This document shows positions 36,606-45,800 of a DNA stretch of 64,000 bases, one piece after another. Position numbers and translations under genes: made by a program. The notes beneath the pieces were generated by a model. That model did no database searches, was not told the origin of the DNA, and saw only the letters and a program-made list of their open reading frames with translations. This DNA is from Lachnospiraceae bacterium (GTDB lineage Bacteria; Bacillota; Clostridia; Lachnospirales; Lachnospiraceae), in NCBI GenBank assembly GCA_910576125.1, contig CAJTHM010000008.1:173861-237860 (forward strand), given 5' to 3'. The first letter of the stretch is position 1. Every line of letters begins with the position of its first letter.

Positions 36606-38345
36606 TTATCGTTGGACCGTTGTGAGACTAACGTCAAACAGATAATTCCCCGCCTCGTCCACTTTCCGCTGTTCCGCAAAATGACATGCCACATAATGCC
36701 CGGGCTTCACCTCCGTAAGCGGAGGCGGAGCCACCTTGCACTTGTCGCAGGCCATGAAGCACCGGGTATGGAACTTGCACCCGGAGGGCGGCTTGATGGG
36801 ACTGGGGATATTCCCCTCCAGAATGATGCGCTGCCTGGTCAGGCTGTCCGGATCCGTTGTGGGGATGGAAGAGAGCAGCGCAATGGTGTAAGGATGGCGC
36901 GGGTCGCTGAAGATTTCGTCCGTCTCCGCCACCTCTACCATATTGCCCAGGTACATGACGCCGATGCGGTCTGAGATGTACCGCACCACCGACAGATTGT
37001 GGGAGATGAACAGATAGGTCAGGCCCTCTCGCTCTTTCAGTTCCTGCAGCAGATTGATGATCTGGGACTGGATGGATACGTCCAGGGCGGACACGCACTC
37101 GTCACAGACCACGAATTTCGGCTTTACGGCCAGAGACCTTGCGATGCAGATGCGCTGCCTCTGCCCGCCGGAGAACTGGTGGGGATAACGGTTGTACATA
37201 TAGTTCTGGAGACCGCAGGAATTCATCACCCTGAACACATACTCCTGCATCTTCCGGGAACCGGCCTTGAAGAACCTGTGGGTCACCAGCCCCTCCTCGA
37301 TAATGCGCCCAACGGTCATGCGGGGGTTCAGGGAGGAATAGGGATCCTGGAAGATGATCTGCAGGTCTTTGCGCAGATGGCGCATTTCATTGTATTTCAG
37401 GCGCTTCAGGTCTACGCCGTCATCCAGCATGGACTCGTACCTGGCAAATTCGGAATCCTTTTCATAGGGGGCTTTCAGCTGCCGGATCTTCGCATCGATT
37501 TCCGCGGCCGCTTCCAGGAGCTTTCCCTGCTGCGCGGTCAGCGCATTTCGCTTCTGCGTCAACTTATCTATCTTTTCCCGAATGCTCCGGCCTTTCTGTT
37601 CTGATTGCTCCGGTGGAATCTCCTCCAACAGTCCCTCTTTCACGTCTATCTTCAGAGAGATATCTTCCGCCTGAGCGGCCAGAGCCGCAGCCTGGAAAGC
37701 GAGCCTGTATCTGTCGGACAACAGGGAAGCGCCTTTGCGAGTCTCGCGCACCATGAATCCCCCCAGAATCTTGGCACAGCCCTCCAGCGCCGTCCGGGCA
37801 TCGCACAAAGCCAGGTTCTTGCTCTGCAAATCGAAAAAAGTGGCGTTTTCCCCGAGCTCATCGCATTTTTTCGTCAATTCCTCCGCATGGGCCCGGGCCT
37901 TATGGTACTTTTCGATATACTTTTCCGCGTGGGAGAGCGTATCCATCACATAGCCGGGGGCCACCTCTTCCAGGGTCCGCCCGTAATACATGGTGCTGCC
38001 CGCAGTCTGCTCATAGAGCTGGAGCAGCACCCGGCCCAGCGTGGACTTGCCGCAACCGGACTCGCCCACCAGGCCGAAAGTCTCGCCGCGGTAGATGTCG
38101 ATAGAGATGTCCTCATTGGCACGGACATACATCTGCCTGGTGAAAAGGGAGGACTTCGCCACGGGGAAATATTTCTTCAGGTTCGTGATGGTCAGCAGTT
38201 TTTCCCGGGACGGTGCATGCCCGGCAGCCGCCCCTGCCTCCGGCGGGGTTCCGTGATCGGCAGAAGCTGCCGTGGATGGCCTGCCATTTGTAAGCTTTGC
38301 TTTCTCTGCGGGTGATATTTCATTTTCGGACTGTGAGTTTCCCAT
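36606..38345 (-). CDS. oppF: Oligopeptide ABC transporter ATPase OppF (importer A) with coiled-coil insert
   Basis: The 579-residue ATPase has Walker A (GESGCGKST), then about 190 extra residues of helical, coiled-coil-like sequence (about 135-325). The Q-loop (IIFQDPYSSLNP), signature ([15 protein letters not shown]) and Walker B (VVCDECVSALDVS) follow; the unusual Cys replaces the Pro seen in most DEP motifs. The C-terminal oligopeptide-ATPase region with a Cys cluster is present. Family members are about 320 residues. ATG 38345 is chosen, with GGAGG 10 bases upstream; it overlaps the end of oppD by 26 bases. It is the last gene of the operon. It drives import with OppD. Confidence 0.9.
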   Translation of the reverse strand: MGNSQSENEISPAEKAKLTNGRPSTAASADHGTPPEAGAAAGHAPSREKLLTITNLKKYFPVAKSSLFTRQMYVRANEDISIDIYRGETFGLVGESGCGKSTLGRVLLQLYEQTAGSTMYYGRTLEEVAPGYVMDTLSHAEKYIEKYHKARAHAEELTKKCDELGENATFFDLQSKNLALCDARTALEGCAKILGGFMVRETRKGASLLSDRYRLAFQAAALAAQAEDISLKIDVKEGLLEEIPPEQSEQKGRSIREKIDKLTQKRNALTAQQGKLLEAAAEIDAKIRQLKAPYEKDSEFARYESMLDDGVDLKRLKYNEMRHLRKDLQIIFQDPYSSLNPRMTVGRIIEEGLVTHRFFKAGSRKMQEYVFRVMNSCGLQNYMYNRYPHQFSGGQRQRICIARSLAVKPKFVVCDECVSALDVSIQSQIINLLQELKEREGLTYLFISHNLSVVRYISDRIGVMYLGNMVEVAETDEIFSDPRHPYTIALLSSIPTTDPDSLTRQRIILEGNIPSPIKPPSGCKFHTRCFMACDKCKVAPPPLTEVKPGHYVACHFAEQRKVDEAGNYLFDVSLTTVQR

Positions 38346-39339
38346 GTGCGTCACTCCTCCTTTCTTCTTTATCCGGATAGAAACAGCGAATCAGCTGCCC
38401 CTCCGCAATCTGCTCCAGAGAGGGCTCTTCCTCCACGCATTTTTGTGTACAGTACTTGCACCGGGGCGCGAATTTGCATCCCCTGGGAAGATCCAGCGGA
38501 TGGGGCACCACGCCGGGGATAGGGTCAAGCTTTGCCCGGTCATCGTTCAGCCGGGGAATAGAGAACATCAGCCCCTCCGTATAGGGGTGGCTCTGCCTGC
38601 AGTCCGCGAAAATCAGCTTCGCGGGGGCCTGTTCCACCACTTGCCCGCAGTACATGACTACGACATCGTCGGCCATCTCGTTGATGACTCCCAGATCATG
38701 GGTGATGAACATGATGGCTGTCCCGTTCTCTTTCTGCAGATCGTTCATCAGCTTCAAAATCTGGGCCTGGATTGTCACGTCCAGGGCAGTGGTAGGTTCG
38801 TCGGCAATGAGGATGTCCGGCTTGCAGGCCAGAGCCATGGCAATCATTACCCGCTGCCGCATGCCGCCGGAAAGCTGATGGGGATACTGGCGCGCCACGG
38901 CCTCCGGATTGGGAATCTGCACGGCTTTCAGCATCTCCACGCATTTTGCCTCGGCCTCTTTCTTCTTCATGTTCTGATGAATCATAAAAGGCTCGGACAG
39001 CTGGCGCCTTATGGTAAAAACCGGGTTCAGGGAAGTCATGGGCTCCTGGAAGATGACGGAAATCCGGTTGCCCCGGATATGGTACATCTCCTGAGTAGAT
39101 ACCTTGGCCAGATCCTGCCCGTCAAAAGTCACCGTGCCGCCTGCGATATAGCCGTTGGCATCCAGCAGCCGCAGGACGCTCATGGCAGTGACGCTCTTTC
39201 CGGATCCCGATTCCCCCACGATACCCAGTGTCCGGCCCGGATAGATAGAATAGGAAACATCATTCACGGCCTTTACAGTGCCGTTCCTGGTCTTAAAAAA
39301 TGTACGAAGGTTTTTCACCTCCAGCAAAGGTTCAGCCAT
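38320..39339 (-). CDS. oppD: Oligopeptide ABC transporter ATPase OppD (importer A)
   Basis: The 339-residue ATPase is of standard length. Walker A is GESGSGKS, the Q-loop [11 protein letters not shown], the signature [15 protein letters not shown] and Walker [15 protein letters not shown]. The C-terminal region [17 protein letters not shown] carries the Cys set usual in peptide-transporter ATPases. Its start overlaps the stop of oppC by one base, and its end overlaps oppF, so translation is coupled along the operon. Confidence 0.95.
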   Translation of the reverse strand: MAEPLLEVKNLRTFFKTRNGTVKAVNDVSYSIYPGRTLGIVGESGSGKSVTAMSVLRLLDANGYIAGGTVTFDGQDLAKVSTQEMYHIRGNRISVIFQEPMTSLNPVFTIRRQLSEPFMIHQNMKKKEAEAKCVEMLKAVQIPNPEAVARQYPHQLSGGMRQRVMIAMALACKPDILIADEPTTALDVTIQAQILKLMNDLQKENGTAIMFITHDLGVINEMADDVVVMYCGQVVEQAPAKLIFADCRQSHPYTEGLMFSIPRLNDDRAKLDPIPGVVPHPLDLPRGCKFAPRCKYCTQKCVEEEPSLEQIAEGQLIRCFYPDKEERRSDAHGKLTVRK

Positions 39340-41282
39340 TATTTTTCCACCTCCGATTTCGGGTCAAGCACATCGCGCAGGGTATCGCCGATGATATTGA
39401 TGCAGATTACCACTATGGAAAGGAACAGCGCGGGGAACACCCATCTCCACCAGAAAGACTGTATTACCAGAGCGCTGCGGGAGCCGTCCAGCATATTTCC
39501 CCAGGTAGGGCGGGGGAGCTGTACGCCGAAGCCCAGGTAGGAGAGGGAGGATTCGGTCAGCATACAGCTGGCGAAATCCAGCGTCACCGTCACCAGAATG
39601 ACGGACACGATATTGGGCAGGATATGCCGGAAAGCAATCCTCTTCTCCCTGACGCCCATGGAGCGGGCGGCAGTGACGAATTCCTTTTCGCGCTCCGCCA
39701 GAATCTGTCCTCTTACCAGCCTGGCCAGCCCGGTCCAGGAGAGTACGCCCAGGATGAGCATGATAATGACTATCCTGGTGTCTTCGTGTATGTCGGAGCC
39801 CTGGAAGATGGCGGACAGGCACAGGGCAAAGGGCAGGAAAGGGATGGCCCCCACGATTTCCGTCAGCCGCATCAGGAGCATGTCCACGGCGCCGCCGAAG
39901 TACCCGGAGATACAGCCGATGATGATGCCGATGATGGTGGAGACGATGACGGCCACGGCGCCTACCGTCATGGTCATCCTGCCGCCGTTCATGATGCGGT
40001 TGAACACATCGCGGCCCATGTCGTCCGTGCCCATAAGATACCCTTTTAAGCCCCAGCTGTCCACGAACTTCCCATCATTGAAAGCATAATTCTGGAAGCC
40101 GCTGGCATATACGGTGTCCACGGCCCCGGCCTCAGTGAGCTTTGCAGGGATATTGCACTGATTGCGGTAATTCTGCCCCCAGGCGTAGACCCTGCCCTGG
40201 TCGGTGGTCAGCACGAAATGCCTGGTTCCGCCGGAGACAGTGACCGCGTTTTCGCCCTCCGGAAGCTCGGGCCGGGGCTCTTTCATGCCGCTGACTACGA
40301 TTTCGCCGTCATCCAGCACCAGAGCCAGCGCGTTGCCGGAAGCGGCGATATCCACTACCTTGCGGTCTTTGATGTATTCGAACAGGTCGGTGCTCACAGC
40401 GCGCCCGCTCTCGTCCGGCACGCTGATGATGTTGTACTTGGTGCTCTTGCCGCAGACAAAAGAACCGTTCTCATCGATTCCGTAGATGCCGTCATTGGTA
40501 AAGGCCAGCTTGACGATTTTGCTTTCATTCTTGCCATGCTTGATGACAGAGGAGAGGTTGGTGGCGGAGAGCCCGTCGTTGCCCCAGGCGTAGATGGTCC
40601 CGTCCTCCATGAGGATGGCCGTCACCTGATTGCCGCAGATGAGCTGCCGTACCTGGGAGGCGTCTATGGTGCCGTTTAACAGTTCGTCCGGCTCTTTCCT
40701 GGCAGAGGCGATCATAGAGCCCTCCAGGCCGTACTGTCCGTTGTCGTACTCGCCCCAGGCATAGACATGTCCATCCTGGGAGATGGCCACGCAGTGGTCC
40801 GAGCCTGCGGCCACATGAGCGATTTTGCTGTTCTTTACTTCCTCCGGGATATTCATCACGTCCCTGGCCGGGTCTCCGGAGATATTCACGTACTGGCCCC
40901 ACATGGATACCTTGCCCTCCGTGTCCACGCCGATAGTGAACGTGCCCCGGGAGGAGATATCCACCACACCGTCTTTCATGCCCTCCGGCAGCTTCATCAG
41001 GCTCTGGGTAGGGGCCATATTGGTGTGCAGCATCTCGCTGCCCGTCTCTGTCAGGTCCGCCGGCGCGATGGCCGAGCCGATGAAGACGAAGAGGAACATC
41101 CCCGCGAGGATGATGACCGCGCCGGTAGCCAGAGGCTTGCGGAAGAAACGCCTGACGGCCAGCTTGGAGGGACTGTCATAGCGCTCGTCGGCAACTGTCA
41201 GTTCCCTGGAACCGCCAAGGAGTGTTCGGGATGCTCCGTTGAACATCCTGTACAGCCAGCGGAAAGGTGTGAAACTTTTCAT
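39339..41282 (-). CDS. oppC: Oligopeptide ABC permease OppC (importer A) with inserted seven-bladed RCC1-like propeller
   Basis: The 647-residue permease is about twice the usual length. TM1 lies at about 52-73. Residues about 95-412 form an extracytoplasmic insert with seven repeats of the RCC1 kind; the clearest are ISQDGHVYAWGEYDNGQYGL (168-187), MEDGTIYAWG (225-234) and TDQGRVYAWGQNYRNQC (360-376). After it the normal OppC sequence resumes with LMGTDDMGRDVFNRI (416), five membrane segments and the ATPase-docking loop (EFVTAARSMGVREKRI). The insert replaces the short loop after TM1. Being on the outside, it could contact the binding protein, the peptide or the cell wall. The function of the propeller is unknown. 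Confidence 0.92.
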   Translation of the reverse strand: MKSFTPFRWLYRMFNGASRTLLGGSRELTVADERYDSPSKLAVRRFFRKPLATGAVIILAGMFLFVFIGSAIAPADLTETGSEMLHTNMAPTQSLMKLPEGMKDGVVDISSRGTFTIGVDTEGKVSMWGQYVNISGDPARDVMNIPEEVKNSKIAHVAAGSDHCVAISQDGHVYAWGEYDNGQYGLEGSMIASARKEPDELLNGTIDASQVRQLICGNQVTAILMEDGTIYAWGNDGLSATNLSSVIKHGKNESKIVKLAFTNDGIYGIDENGSFVCGKSTKYNIISVPDESGRAVSTDLFEYIKDRKVVDIAASGNALALVLDDGEIVVSGMKEPRPELPEGENAVTVSGGTRHFVLTTDQGRVYAWGQNYRNQCNIPAKLTEAGAVDTVYASGFQNYAFNDGKFVDSWGLKGYLMGTDDMGRDVFNRIMNGGRMTMTVGAVAVIVSTIIGIIIGCISGYFGGAVDMLLMRLTEIVGAIPFLPFALCLSAIFQGSDIHEDTRIVIIMLILGVLSWTGLARLVRGQILAEREKEFVTAARSMGVREKRIAFRHILPNIVSVILVTVTLDFASCMLTESSLSYLGFGVQLPRPTWGNMLDGSRSALVIQSFWWRWVFPALFLSIVVICINIIGDTLRDVLDPKSEVEK

Positions 41283-41299
41283 GTTAATCTGTCCCTCCT

Positions 41300-42328
41300 T
41301 TACTTATTCACGCGGACCCTGGGGTCTGCCAGCCCGTAGGCGATGTCTACAATCAGGTTGCCCAAAAGCCCCAGGATGACATAGAACATCTGAAGCAGCA
41401 GAACCACCTCAAAGTCCTTGCTGTTCAGGCTGAGTATATAAATGCGGCCTACTCCGTTCAGGCCGAAGATATTCTCGATTACGATAGACCCTGAAAAAAT
41501 GCCTACGAACCACCCGATTACCAGTGTGATGATGGGAATCAGCGCGTTGCGGAAAGCGTGGCTGTAGATGACCGTCTTCTCTGCCAGGCCCTTGGCCCTG
41601 GCGGTGCGGATGCAGTCAAGGGAAAGCGCCTCCGACATGGAAGCCCGAACATAGCGGGTCATGCCGCCCAGAGAAGAGAAAGTCATGACAATCAGAGGAA
41701 GCGCCATATAATACAGCCGGTCTTTCAGCTCGGCAAGGCCGGTATAACTGGAACCCGGCGTCTTCATGCCTGAGACCGGGAACCACTTCAGCATGATGGC
41801 AAAAATCCAGATGAATACGATTGCGATGATGAAGCCCGGGATGCTGTAGCCGATGATGGTGCCCACCTGGACGGCGGTATCCCGTTTGCTGCCCCTGTGG
41901 ACGGCACAGAAGATGCCCAGGGGAATCGTTATGCCCAGCCCCAGAACCGTGGCGAAAATATTGATGAACACAGTGTTTTTCAGCGGATCGGCCAGAACTT
42001 CTTTCGCCGGCCTGTCATATTCGTAGCTGTATCCCAGGTTCCCCTGAAGAATTCCGTTGTACTTTCCGTTGATGGGCCCCAGGCCGATCCAGCCCAGATA
42101 GCGCACCAACACATTCTGATCCGTCCCCAGCTCTTTTCTCAGTTCCTCTATCCTTGCCAGGTACAGCTCAGTGGCGTTTTCCGTGGTCTTAAGCCCTTTC
42201 CTGTAAGGTTCCGCCTCGGCCACGGCCCGGTCAAAGGGAATGAGAGAGTACACGAAGAACATGAGGAAGGAGAGAATCAGGAGGACTACAACCATATAGC
42301 CAAACCTTTTCAGTATATACTTGCCCAT
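41300..42328 (-). CDS. oppB: Oligopeptide ABC permease OppB (importer A)
   Basis: The 342-residue permease begins MGKYILKRFGYMVV, the normal OppB opening. It has a first membrane segment, an extracytoplasmic loop with TDQNVLVRYLGWIG, and five further membrane segments. The docking loop YVRASMSEALSLDCIRTARAKG is near residue 235. ATG 42328 is chosen, with GGGG 6 bases upstream; ATG 42340 is an alternative. It is the second gene of the operon, pairing with the enlarged OppC downstream (17 bases away). Confidence 0.93.
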   Translation of the reverse strand: MGKYILKRFGYMVVVLLILSFLMFFVYSLIPFDRAVAEAEPYRKGLKTTENATELYLARIEELRKELGTDQNVLVRYLGWIGLGPINGKYNGILQGNLGYSYEYDRPAKEVLADPLKNTVFINIFATVLGLGITIPLGIFCAVHRGSKRDTAVQVGTIIGYSIPGFIIAIVFIWIFAIMLKWFPVSGMKTPGSSYTGLAELKDRLYYMALPLIVMTFSSLGGMTRYVRASMSEALSLDCIRTARAKGLAEKTVIYSHAFRNALIPIITLVIGWFVGIFSGSIVIENIFGLNGVGRIYILSLNSKDFEVVLLLQMFYVILGLLGNLIVDIAYGLADPRVRVNK

Positions 42329-42409
42329 ATCATACCCCATTTCTGATAATGATGTAAAAAGGGGCAGTCGTCTTGACGGCCGCCCCACTTCAAATCTCAA
42401 ACCTGTCGT

Positions 42410-44596
42410 TTAGAAGCCCTTTACATTTGCGTACAGAAGAGCCGCAGCCGGACCGCGGAACGGACTGGTATGGAAATTCTCAATCTTGGAATTGAAGACA
42501 TCATAGTAGTAATTGGAGTACAGAGGGATATCGGGCATCAGCTCGTTCCATCTCTCTACGTAGCCCATGTACCACTGGTTGAACTCATCCTCCGTGGCGG
42601 CATTGTATACCATTGCCATGGACAGATAGTCCATGCCCAGCTTGTCGCCGGAAGCTTCCACGGCAGCCTCATAACTGAGCTTCTCGCCTTTCAGGTCATA
42701 AGGGAAGTCCAGGTCATAAGGGTCATAGAGCTTATTGGAAGAGTTGGTGAACCATGCAGGGTCATGGGACCACTGATAGGAAGTGTCAAGGTTCGTCAGC
42801 GCCGAAAAGCCGGTAGCCAGGTTGTACATGCCATAGGTGGGAACGCCATTGTAGCCGTAGCTGGGCTCACGGTAGATCTCACCGAGAAGCTTGTTGAAAT
42901 CGCCTGTGGTGGAACGGATTACCATGCCTGCCGCTGCCAGGTCGGAACTGTTGGCCAGGGTGGTGGAAATCAGGTCAGTCACTTCGTTGGGAGTGGAACC
43001 GAACCAGTTGATGGCCAGAGGCATATAGTACTCGCCGCCGATCTCTACGGTTTCATAGGTCACGCCGTCTGTGTTGGAAACGGAAGCGTAGGTCTTATTG
43101 GCGCCGTCCAGGGCGTTCGCCTCTTCGGCGGTCAGCTTCTTGTAACGGACCGCATCGACTCCGTCAGCGCCCTCCACGAAGTCCTCCCCCTTGGAGTTGT
43201 AGATCCATCCGCCCTGCTCCAGGAGCGCTTTCGCGGTCTCGGGAGAGAAAGAGTAATCAATCAGCTCGACGTCGTCCTGTACCGCTTTCCAGGGACCAAG
43301 GTCAGGGCTGTAAGGGCCGTCCACCACCACGCCGTAGCCGCCGGTAAGGGTCTGGCAGAACTCGGTACGGTTCAGCAGATAAGCAATTGCCTGGCGCACT
43401 TCCTGGAACATGGTGGGACCAAAGTCGCAGTCGAACTGGATTTTGCCGTAACCGGCTCTCTGATAGTGGACTTCGGAGAAATTCTCGCCGTCCACCACTG
43501 CCAGGGCAGCGGTGGTGTCCTTGCCGCCTGTGACCCCGCCCAGGATATCGGTGCCGCCGCTGGTAAGCTCCTCCAGCTGGGTTTCCTGAATCAGCTTCAC
43601 ATAGACAATGGTCTCGATGGAGGGAGTCTGTCCCTCGTAATTGCCCTTGAATTCGGGATTCAGGGTCAGGGTGGCCTGCTTTGTGGAGGCATCCCAGTCG
43701 GAGACCACATAGGGGCCGGAGAAAGGATACTTGGTCAGATCATAACGGTTCTCCTCGATTTCCTTTGCCTTTACAAAGCTGTCGCCGTCCTTTTCATAGA
43801 AATTCCCGGTCAGATATGCGCCGTTGCCGTCGTCTGCGATATCCACGCCCTCACCCAAAAACAGGCCCATGGGATAGGGGTCGAGACCGGCATAAGTATA
43901 GGCGAAGTAATAGGGATAATAATCGGAAGATACCGTCACGGAATAGCTGTAGTCGCTCAAAAGGCGGACGCCCGCGAACTCCTTGGAAGTGCCCTCCGCT
44001 TCTTCGCCTGTGTAGGCATGGAATTCATCAAATCCTATAAATGCATTGCCTGCCATGCCCGGATGCCCTGCCTCCATGGCAACGGGGCTGGAAAAAGCCA
44101 GAGCCCTTACCAGGTAATTCTTGGCGGTGATGGGCGTGCCGTCGCTGAAAGTCAGCCCCTCGTTGATTTCCACGGTGAAAGTGGCTGTGCCGTCTTCGTT
44201 TTCCGTCTCCGTGTGGCTTTTTACGGCAGTGTCGTTCCACACCAGATTGCCGTCTTCCGCCACTTCCTGGGTTCCGTATCCTATGGTCAGACGCCCGATA
44301 TCCTGGTCGGACGCGCCCACGGAGCTGGTGCCCCAGCCCGGATAGCGGAAATCGCCGGTCAGGTCGGTGGTGTTGCCCATGATGACCTTGTTCTCGTAAG
44401 TGCCGTCGCCTGCCGCGGCAGAACCCTCATCTGGGGGGGCACTTTCCGAACCCTCATCGGATGACGGCGCCTCGTCAGATTCAGCCTGGCTTGACGAATC
44501 GCTGCTCTCTGTCGGCGTGCCGCCGTTTCCGCAGGCCGCCATACTCATGGCCATGGCGGATGCCAGCAGAAGAGCAAGTAGCTTTCTTCTTTTCAT
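42410..44596 (-). CDS. oppA: Oligopeptide-binding lipoprotein OppA (importer A)
   Basis: The 728-residue family 5 solute-binding lipoprotein has lipobox SMAAC with Cys22, followed by a Ser/Glu-rich spacer (about 25-65). The body carries the family pattern (INEGLTFSDGTPITAKNYL, then VRQAIAYLLNRTEF). At 728 residues it is longer than typical OppA (about 540). A strong AGGAGG precedes the ATG. It is the first gene of importer A, transcribed from the duplicated promoter at 44694-44722. Confidence 0.93.
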   Translation of the reverse strand: MKRRKLLALLLASAMAMSMAACGNGGTPTESSDSSSQAESDEAPSSDEGSESAPPDEGSAAAGDGTYENKVIMGNTTDLTGDFRYPGWGTSSVGASDQDIGRLTIGYGTQEVAEDGNLVWNDTAVKSHTETENEDGTATFTVEINEGLTFSDGTPITAKNYLVRALAFSSPVAMEAGHPGMAGNAFIGFDEFHAYTGEEAEGTSKEFAGVRLLSDYSYSVTVSSDYYPYYFAYTYAGLDPYPMGLFLGEGVDIADDGNGAYLTGNFYEKDGDSFVKAKEIEENRYDLTKYPFSGPYVVSDWDASTKQATLTLNPEFKGNYEGQTPSIETIVYVKLIQETQLEELTSGGTDILGGVTGGKDTTAALAVVDGENFSEVHYQRAGYGKIQFDCDFGPTMFQEVRQAIAYLLNRTEFCQTLTGGYGVVVDGPYSPDLGPWKAVQDDVELIDYSFSPETAKALLEQGGWIYNSKGEDFVEGADGVDAVRYKKLTAEEANALDGANKTYASVSNTDGVTYETVEIGGEYYMPLAINWFGSTPNEVTDLISTTLANSSDLAAAGMVIRSTTGDFNKLLGEIYREPSYGYNGVPTYGMYNLATGFSALTNLDTSYQWSHDPAWFTNSSNKLYDPYDLDFPYDLKGEKLSYEAAVEASGDKLGMDYLSMAMVYNAATEDEFNQWYMGYVERWNELMPDIPLYSNYYYDVFNSKIENFHTSPFRGPAAALLYANVKGF

Positions 44597-44650
44597 AATG
44601 ATTTTTTCCTCCTATATTTGTAATCCTGGATATGATACGCGCAGCATTGG

Positions 44651-44665
44651 ATACTTGTATACAAT
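44651..44665. promoter_or_regulatory. GntR-type operator-like site in the leader of importer A
   Basis: ATACTTGTATACAAT contains the perfect palindrome TTGTATACAA and matches most of the operator known for Bacillus GntR. It is kept at the same distance (42 bases) from the repeat in the second importer, at 63652-63666, although the surrounding leader differs. The regulator is not in the window. Confidence 0.55.
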
Positions 44666-44692
44666 AAAACGCGGCATAATACCAGTCCAATT

Positions 44693-44867
44693 TAGTATAA
44701 ATTACACTTCTGTAATTGTCAAGATTTTTTTGTTTATTTCTTAACACAAGACAGTGAATTGTAGTATAGAATGCCAAACGTTTTTGGTCATTTTCACCCA
44801 TATTATCTTTATTTTTCCTCTTTATTCAAACGATATGAAATATATTCCGACAAACATTTCAGAAAAA
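44693..44867 (-). repeat. 175-bp direct repeat, copy 1 (promoter segment of importer A)
   Basis: This 175-bp segment recurs without a visible difference at 63694-63868, in the same position and orientation before the other peptide importer. It contains the promoter, a dyad in the spacer and a longer AT-rich upstream part with TGCCAAACGTTTTTGGTCA (44772-44790), a LacI-like inverted repeat. Outside it, the leaders have diverged except for ATACTTGTATACAAT. Confidence 0.95.
44694..44722 (-). promoter_or_regulatory. Promoter of importer A with spacer dyad
   Basis: On the minus strand TTGACA (44717-44722), 17 bases, TATACT (44694-44699). The spacer is almost exactly a perfect dyad, ATTACA-N4-TGTAAT (44701-44716), well placed for a repressor to block polymerase. 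It lies about 97 bases before the oppA start. Confidence 0.85.
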
Positions 44868-44903
44868 AGGAATCTTTTACAATTCAAATGTAAAAGATTC
44901 CTT
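44863..44903 (-). terminator. Intrinsic terminator of the lipoprotein gene at 44943
   Basis: A perfect 14-bp stem (44867-44880 with 44890-44903) is followed on the minus strand by TTTTTT. It abuts, and by one base overlaps, the 175-bp repeat, insulating the importer promoter from upstream transcription. Confidence 0.85.
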
Positions 44904-44942
44904 AAGTTAATGACATTGCCATCAATGGGCGTTTTCATCGCG

Positions 44943-45692
44943 TCATGTCTCATCGGACAGTTGAATTGTGTGTGACTTTGACTCATTTTTCAATTGAACC
45001 GCTACAGGGGCCCCTGACTCTGCCAGGCTCTCATCCACCTCTGTCACCAATACCACTTCGGCGCTGCCTCCCGCTGGCAAGGTATCCGCATAAAAAGCCA
45101 TGTCATTTGGCAGCAACGTTGCAAGCGCCCTCCGGGAACGCTCTTCCCCTATGGAAATCCTGTATGAGGTCTGGGAGGATAATAAATCTACTTTTGTTTC
45201 CTGCTCCTGTGTATTCGTAATGGAGAATTTAAGTATCATCAGCTTCTTTCCCTCGGTTGCCGTGACCGCAAAAGCATCACTGTCAGCCGGATAGCTGTCG
45301 CAGATTTCCTGCCCCGTATATTTCAGGACGACTCCCTCCGGGAATCCCATCACTTCTTCCGCACTGTAGGAAACCTCTTCCGCGGACTGCTCTCCCTCGG
45401 CCGTCTGCGCTCCGGAGGCATCCACTACAGGAGTGTCGTCCACCGGATCCATCCCCACCGTCTCCTCCGGAGCCGGAGTGCTCACAGGGGCTTTGCTCTC
45501 CTCCTCTACGGGAGGCAGGTCCATGAGTCTGCTGCTTCGTCCTGCGTCATACTTCGTCAGCGCATAGGCGACATATTCGCCCACAGCCCGCATCTCTTCC
45601 TCTGTCATCTCCGGAATCTGGTTCTCAGCGCATCCGCTCAGCCCCAGCATCGCAACAGCCATTACCGTCATCAAGCTCTTTTTATATTTCAT
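44943..45692 (-). CDS. Lipoprotein of unknown function
   Basis: The 249-residue lipoprotein has the lipobox LSGC with Cys21. After a helical stretch comes a Pro/Glu/Ala-rich spacer (about 60-110). The last 140 residues form a beta-rich domain (LMILKFSITNTQEQETKVDLL) of the kind seen in many small Gram-positive surface lipoproteins; I cannot name the family. It lies downstream of hflX with its own promoter and terminator. No partner is evident. Confidence 0.75.
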   Translation of the reverse strand: MKYKKSLMTVMAVAMLGLSGCAENQIPEMTEEEMRAVGEYVAYALTKYDAGRSSRLMDLPPVEEESKAPVSTPAPEETVGMDPVDDTPVVDASGAQTAEGEQSAEEVSYSAEEVMGFPEGVVLKYTGQEICDSYPADSDAFAVTATEGKKLMILKFSITNTQEQETKVDLLSSQTSYRISIGEERSRRALATLLPNDMAFYADTLPAGGSAEVVLVTEVDESLAESGAPVAVQLKNESKSHTIQLSDET

Positions 45693-45761
45693 CTCATCTC
45701 TTCCTTATCCAGTTCCTGTTTTAAATACCCATCCCGCATTCTGTATCGCAGCGCTTCTTTA

Positions 45762-45790
45762 ATCATACAACATATTTCTCCGCCAGACAA
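45762..45790 (-). promoter_or_regulatory. Promoter of the lipoprotein gene at 44943
   Basis: On the minus strand TTGTCT (45785-45790), 17 bases, TATGAT (45762-45767), in the 108-base gap after hflX. Confidence 0.55.
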
Positions 45791-45800
45791 GCAAAAAATG

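Noticed and set aside
42470..44464. 664-residue open frame on the plus strand opposite oppA of importer A
   Set aside because: It is antisense to a clear lipoprotein gene with lipobox and ribosome site; no recognisable domain.
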